In this document: positions 61,972 to 64,000 of the stretch, in pieces | How the letters are laid out: every line of letters starts with the position of its first letter | How positions within the stretch are numbered: the stretch's first letter is position 1 | From: Bradyrhizobium canariense | GTDB lineage: Bacteria; Pseudomonadota; Alphaproteobacteria; Rhizobiales; Xanthobacteraceae | Assembly (NCBI RefSeq): GCF_900105125.1 | Contig: NZ_LT629750.1 | Coordinates: forward strand, 7,033,001-7,097,000 | Reading direction: 5' to 3' | Length of the DNA: 64,000 nucleotides | Translations under genes and position numbers: made by a program | The notes under the pieces: generated by a model | What the model was told of the DNA's origin: nothing | What the model saw: the letters and a program-made list of their open reading frames with translations, nothing else | Database searches by the model: none

Positions 61972-63021
61972 ATGTCCCTATATCGCAACGTGCTTGCTCC
62001 CGCGCTGTTCACCTTGCCGGCGGACCGCAGCCATTATCTCGGGAACGCAGCGTTACGCTGGCCGTTGCCCTGGCAGCTGCTGTCAGCCGCCGGTGGCCTC
62101 AAGGTATCTGATCCGCGCCTGACCACGACCTTCGCCGGCTTCGAAATGTCGAGCCCGGTCGGCCTCGCAGCTGGCTTCGACAAAAACGGCGATCTGCTGG
62201 ATTCATTGTCCAGCCTCGGCTTCGGTTTCATCTGCGTCGGCTCCATCATGCCCGAGCCGCGCTATGGAAATCCGTTTCCGCGGCTGGTCCGGTATCGGAA
62301 CAGGGAGTCCATCGCCGATTCCATGGGCGTGCCGAGCAAGGGCCGCGCCTACGCTGTGGAACGGCTGAAGCAACGCACAGTCAAGCCGGTGCCGATTGTC
62401 GCCAATGTCGGCGGATTCTCGTCGGAAACCATTGCGGCGGGTGTACTTGAGGTGATGCCGCATGTGGATGCCGTCGAGATCAGCCTGATGTGCCCAAATG
62501 TGCTGAAGCCTGGCGAGACTTTCGATGAGATCGGCATGCTGCGCCGCATCCTCGAGCGGATCGATGGAAATACGGGATCGATCATCGTGCGGGTGCCCAA
62601 CGATACCACCCAGTCGCACGACCGCTTCGCCGAACTTGTCGAGTTGTGTGTTGAGGCCAGGGTGGGCGGCCTGAAGGTCGGCGGCGGACGTCGGCTTGCC
62701 GAGCCGCGGCTGGGCACGGGCATCGGGACCTTGCACGGGCGTGCCATCTTCGATACCGCGTTGGTCAATGTGGAGCGGGCGGCCAGATTTGCGCGCGGCC
62801 GCATTCCGATCAAAGGCAATGGCGGAATCAGCAGCGCGTCCGATGTTCTGGCGATGCGCCGCGCCGGCGCGACATGCGTTGATCTCTACTCTGCCTTTAT
62901 CTACCAGGGCTGGACCGTCGCGCGCGATATTAACCGCGAACTCGTCGCGACGTTCGATCGCGACGCCAGCCAGGCGACGCTTGTTCCGGCGGTTGATAGA
63001 CCCGAAGTGCAGCGGGCGTAA
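61972..63021 (+). CDS. Dihydroorotate-dehydrogenase-like flavoprotein with altered substrate pocket
   Basis: About 349 residues. FMN contacts are conserved: GLAAGFDKNGD (Lys71), GRIPIKGNGGISSASD, VDLYSAFIYQG. But the substrate loops differ from true PyrD: the N-x-M-G-F-N-N loop is SMGVPS (residues 117-122), and N-x-S-C/S-P-N is S-L-M-C-P-N (Ser171, Cys174). The catalytic residue position is Cys174, as in class 1, and the orotate-binding Asn residues are lost. So it is probably not a dihydroorotate dehydrogenase but a paralogue acting on a different cyclic or unsaturated substrate. Confidence 0.82.
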   Translation: MSLYRNVLAPALFTLPADRSHYLGNAALRWPLPWQLLSAAGGLKVSDPRLTTTFAGFEMSSPVGLAAGFDKNGDLLDSLSSLGFGFICVGSIMPEPRYGNPFPRLVRYRNRESIADSMGVPSKGRAYAVERLKQRTVKPVPIVANVGGFSSETIAAGVLEVMPHVDAVEISLMCPNVLKPGETFDEIGMLRRILERIDGNTGSIIVRVPNDTTQSHDRFAELVELCVEARVGGLKVGGGRRLAEPRLGTGIGTLHGRAIFDTALVNVERAARFARGRIPIKGNGGISSASDVLAMRRAGATCVDLYSAFIYQGWTVARDINRELVATFDRDASQATLVPAVDRPEVQRA

Positions 63022-63086
63022 TCGCAGTTGCCGCTTATCCAAGTTTCGTTTCGTCCGTCCGGACGCAGTGACAGCCAGGAGACAGA

Positions 63087-64000
63087 ATGATTATCGCGTT
63101 GGAAGAACACTATTTCGATCCGGACTGGAACAATGCGCTCGATACCAGGCATCACTCGGTGCGTATGCCGTCTCCACTGGTGAAACGCATGGAAGATCTC
63201 GGCGCCCAGCGCATCCGTGAGATGGATGAGGCGGGCATCGATCTTCAGATCCTGTCGCACGGTCCTCCGGGCTCCCAGGGCGTGCGGGAAGACGTCGCCG
63301 TCGCATGGACCAAGGCTGCCAACGATCGTCTGCACGCAGCGGTTCAGAATCATCCGACGCGGTTCGCCGGCTTCGCATCGCTTCCGACCGCGCATCCGCT
63401 GGCCGCTGCGGATGAACTGGAGCGTGCCGTCAACAAGCTCGGCTTCAAGGGCGGCATGCTGCACAGCCTGACGGAGGGCCCGTTTCTCGACGACAAGCGC
63501 TACTGGCCGATTTTTGAACGTGCGGCGGCGCTGGACGTGCCGCTCTACATTCACCCCGCGGATCCAAATCCGGCTGTCATCAAGGCCTATTACGGCGATT
63601 ACGCGAAAACCCATCCGATGTTCATTCGTGCCGCCTGGGGTTTTACGTTCGAGGCCGGAACGCAGGCGATGCGGCTGGTGCTCAGCGGTCTGTTCGACGC
63701 GCATCCCGACGTGAAGATCATTCTGGGCCACCTCGGCGAGACGATCCCCTACACGCTGGCGCGGATCGACGAGGCGCTGTCACGCGATACGCCGATGAAG
63801 AATTTTCGCGAGGTGTTTAGTTCGCATTTTTATGTGACCACCAGCGGCTTTTTCTCGGATCCGGCGCTGCAGTGCTGCATCACCGAGATCGGTATCGACC
63901 GCATCATGTTCTCGATCGACTGGCCCTACGCGTCCAATACGGCCGGCGTGCAATGGATGCACAAGACCTGGCTGAACGATGCCGACAAGTCCAAGATCTT
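63087..64000 (+). CDS. Gamma-resorcylate-decarboxylase-like amidohydrolase, C-terminus beyond the window
   Basis: At least 304 residues are present and the frame is still open at the edge. MIIALEEHYFDPDW gives the E-x-H metal pair, YIHPADPNP the barrel His, GHLGETIPY a second His, and FSIDWPYASN the metal Asp; together these mark the non-oxidative decarboxylase group (gamma-resorcylate, 2,3-dihydroxybenzoate). It differs from the D-x-H amidohydrolases at 32-41 kb. AGGAGA lies before the ATG at 63087. It follows the dihydroorotate-dehydrogenase-like gene in the same direction by 65 bases. Confidence 0.87.
   Translation, partial: MIIALEEHYFDPDWNNALDTRHHSVRMPSPLVKRMEDLGAQRIREMDEAGIDLQILSHGPPGSQGVREDVAVAWTKAANDRLHAAVQNHPTRFAGFASLPTAHPLAAADELERAVNKLGFKGGMLHSLTEGPFLDDKRYWPIFERAAALDVPLYIHPADPNPAVIKAYYGDYAKTHPMFIRAAWGFTFEAGTQAMRLVLSGLFDAHPDVKIILGHLGETIPYTLARIDEALSRDTPMKNFREVFSSHFYVTTSGFFSDPALQCCITEIGIDRIMFSIDWPYASNTAGVQWMHKTWLNDADKSKI

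Noticed and set aside
61972..63021. Housekeeping pyrD
   Set aside because: The orotate-binding residues are replaced, and its neighbours are catabolic.
1..64000. CRISPR arrays, rRNA, intact tRNA, replication origins, riboswitches
   Set aside because: No regularly spaced repeats, rRNA sequence, full cloverleaf or known riboswitch core was seen.

Overview
The window looks like a chromosome segment of a GC-rich alphaproteobacterium, most likely Bradyrhizobium or a close relative in the Nitrobacteraceae. The evidence is the GC-rich coding, rhizobial-style ABC and dihydroxyacetone-kinase gene sets, tRNA-Pro-associated scars and Bradyrhizobium-type integrase and transposase remnants. It is almost wholly accessory, catabolic DNA. 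I see no rRNA, no intact tRNA, no CRISPR array and no intact mobile element.

Region by region. 1-6.5 kb is scarred: a truncated tripartite-tricarboxylate substrate-binding gene, an FAD monooxygenase, a cystathionine gamma-synthase-family gene between two transposase remnants, a second FAD monooxygenase of lower GC divergent from a TetR regulator with two operator-like palindromes, then the 3' half of a tRNA-Pro gene joined to the tail of an AMP-forming acyl-CoA ligase. 6.6-16.8 kb is one operon: a sugar or polyol ABC importer with two ATPases, then a PTS-driven dihydroxyacetone kinase (DhaL, DhaM/EIIA, HPr, a full Enzyme I, a small HTH-like protein, DhaK). 17-22.4 kb is an RND efflux pump with adaptor and divergent TetR regulator. 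22.7-31.4 kb is a MarR regulator divergent from an operon holding a Cys variant of the UGSC (seleno)protein family fused to an unrecognised domain, a thioredoxin-reductase-like flavoprotein, an MFS transporter, an SsuA/TauA-type ABC importer and an aldo/keto reductase. 31.5-42.5 kb is a MarR regulator divergent from a ten-gene operon in which the set amidohydrolase A - amidohydrolase B - Rieske ferredoxin - solute-binding protein occurs twice around one ABC permease and ATPase.

42.7-64 kb is the most unusual part. It holds a molybdenum hydroxylase (CoxM/S/L type) with an LLM-class oxidoreductase, an M24 hydrolase with a second LLM oxidoreductase and a D-threonine-aldolase-like enzyme, an orphan substrate-binding protein, an IclR regulator, a threonine-synthase-like enzyme, and a complete coenzyme F420 pathway (FbiC, NADPH:F420 reductase, CofE, CofD, CofC). 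A decayed integrase, a RutB-like hydrolase, a dihydroorotate-dehydrogenase-like flavoprotein with a changed substrate pocket and a gamma-resorcylate-decarboxylase-like amidohydrolase follow.

Four 17-bp inverted repeats of one pattern, GTKCY-NNN-TATC-RGMAC, lie in the promoter regions of this last block and suggest a single IclR regulon. My reading is that NADPH:F420 reductase supplies F420H2 to one or both LLM enzymes, while the molybdenum hydroxylase and hydrolases process the same, perhaps N-heterocyclic or aromatic, substrate. The substrate cannot be read from the sequence.
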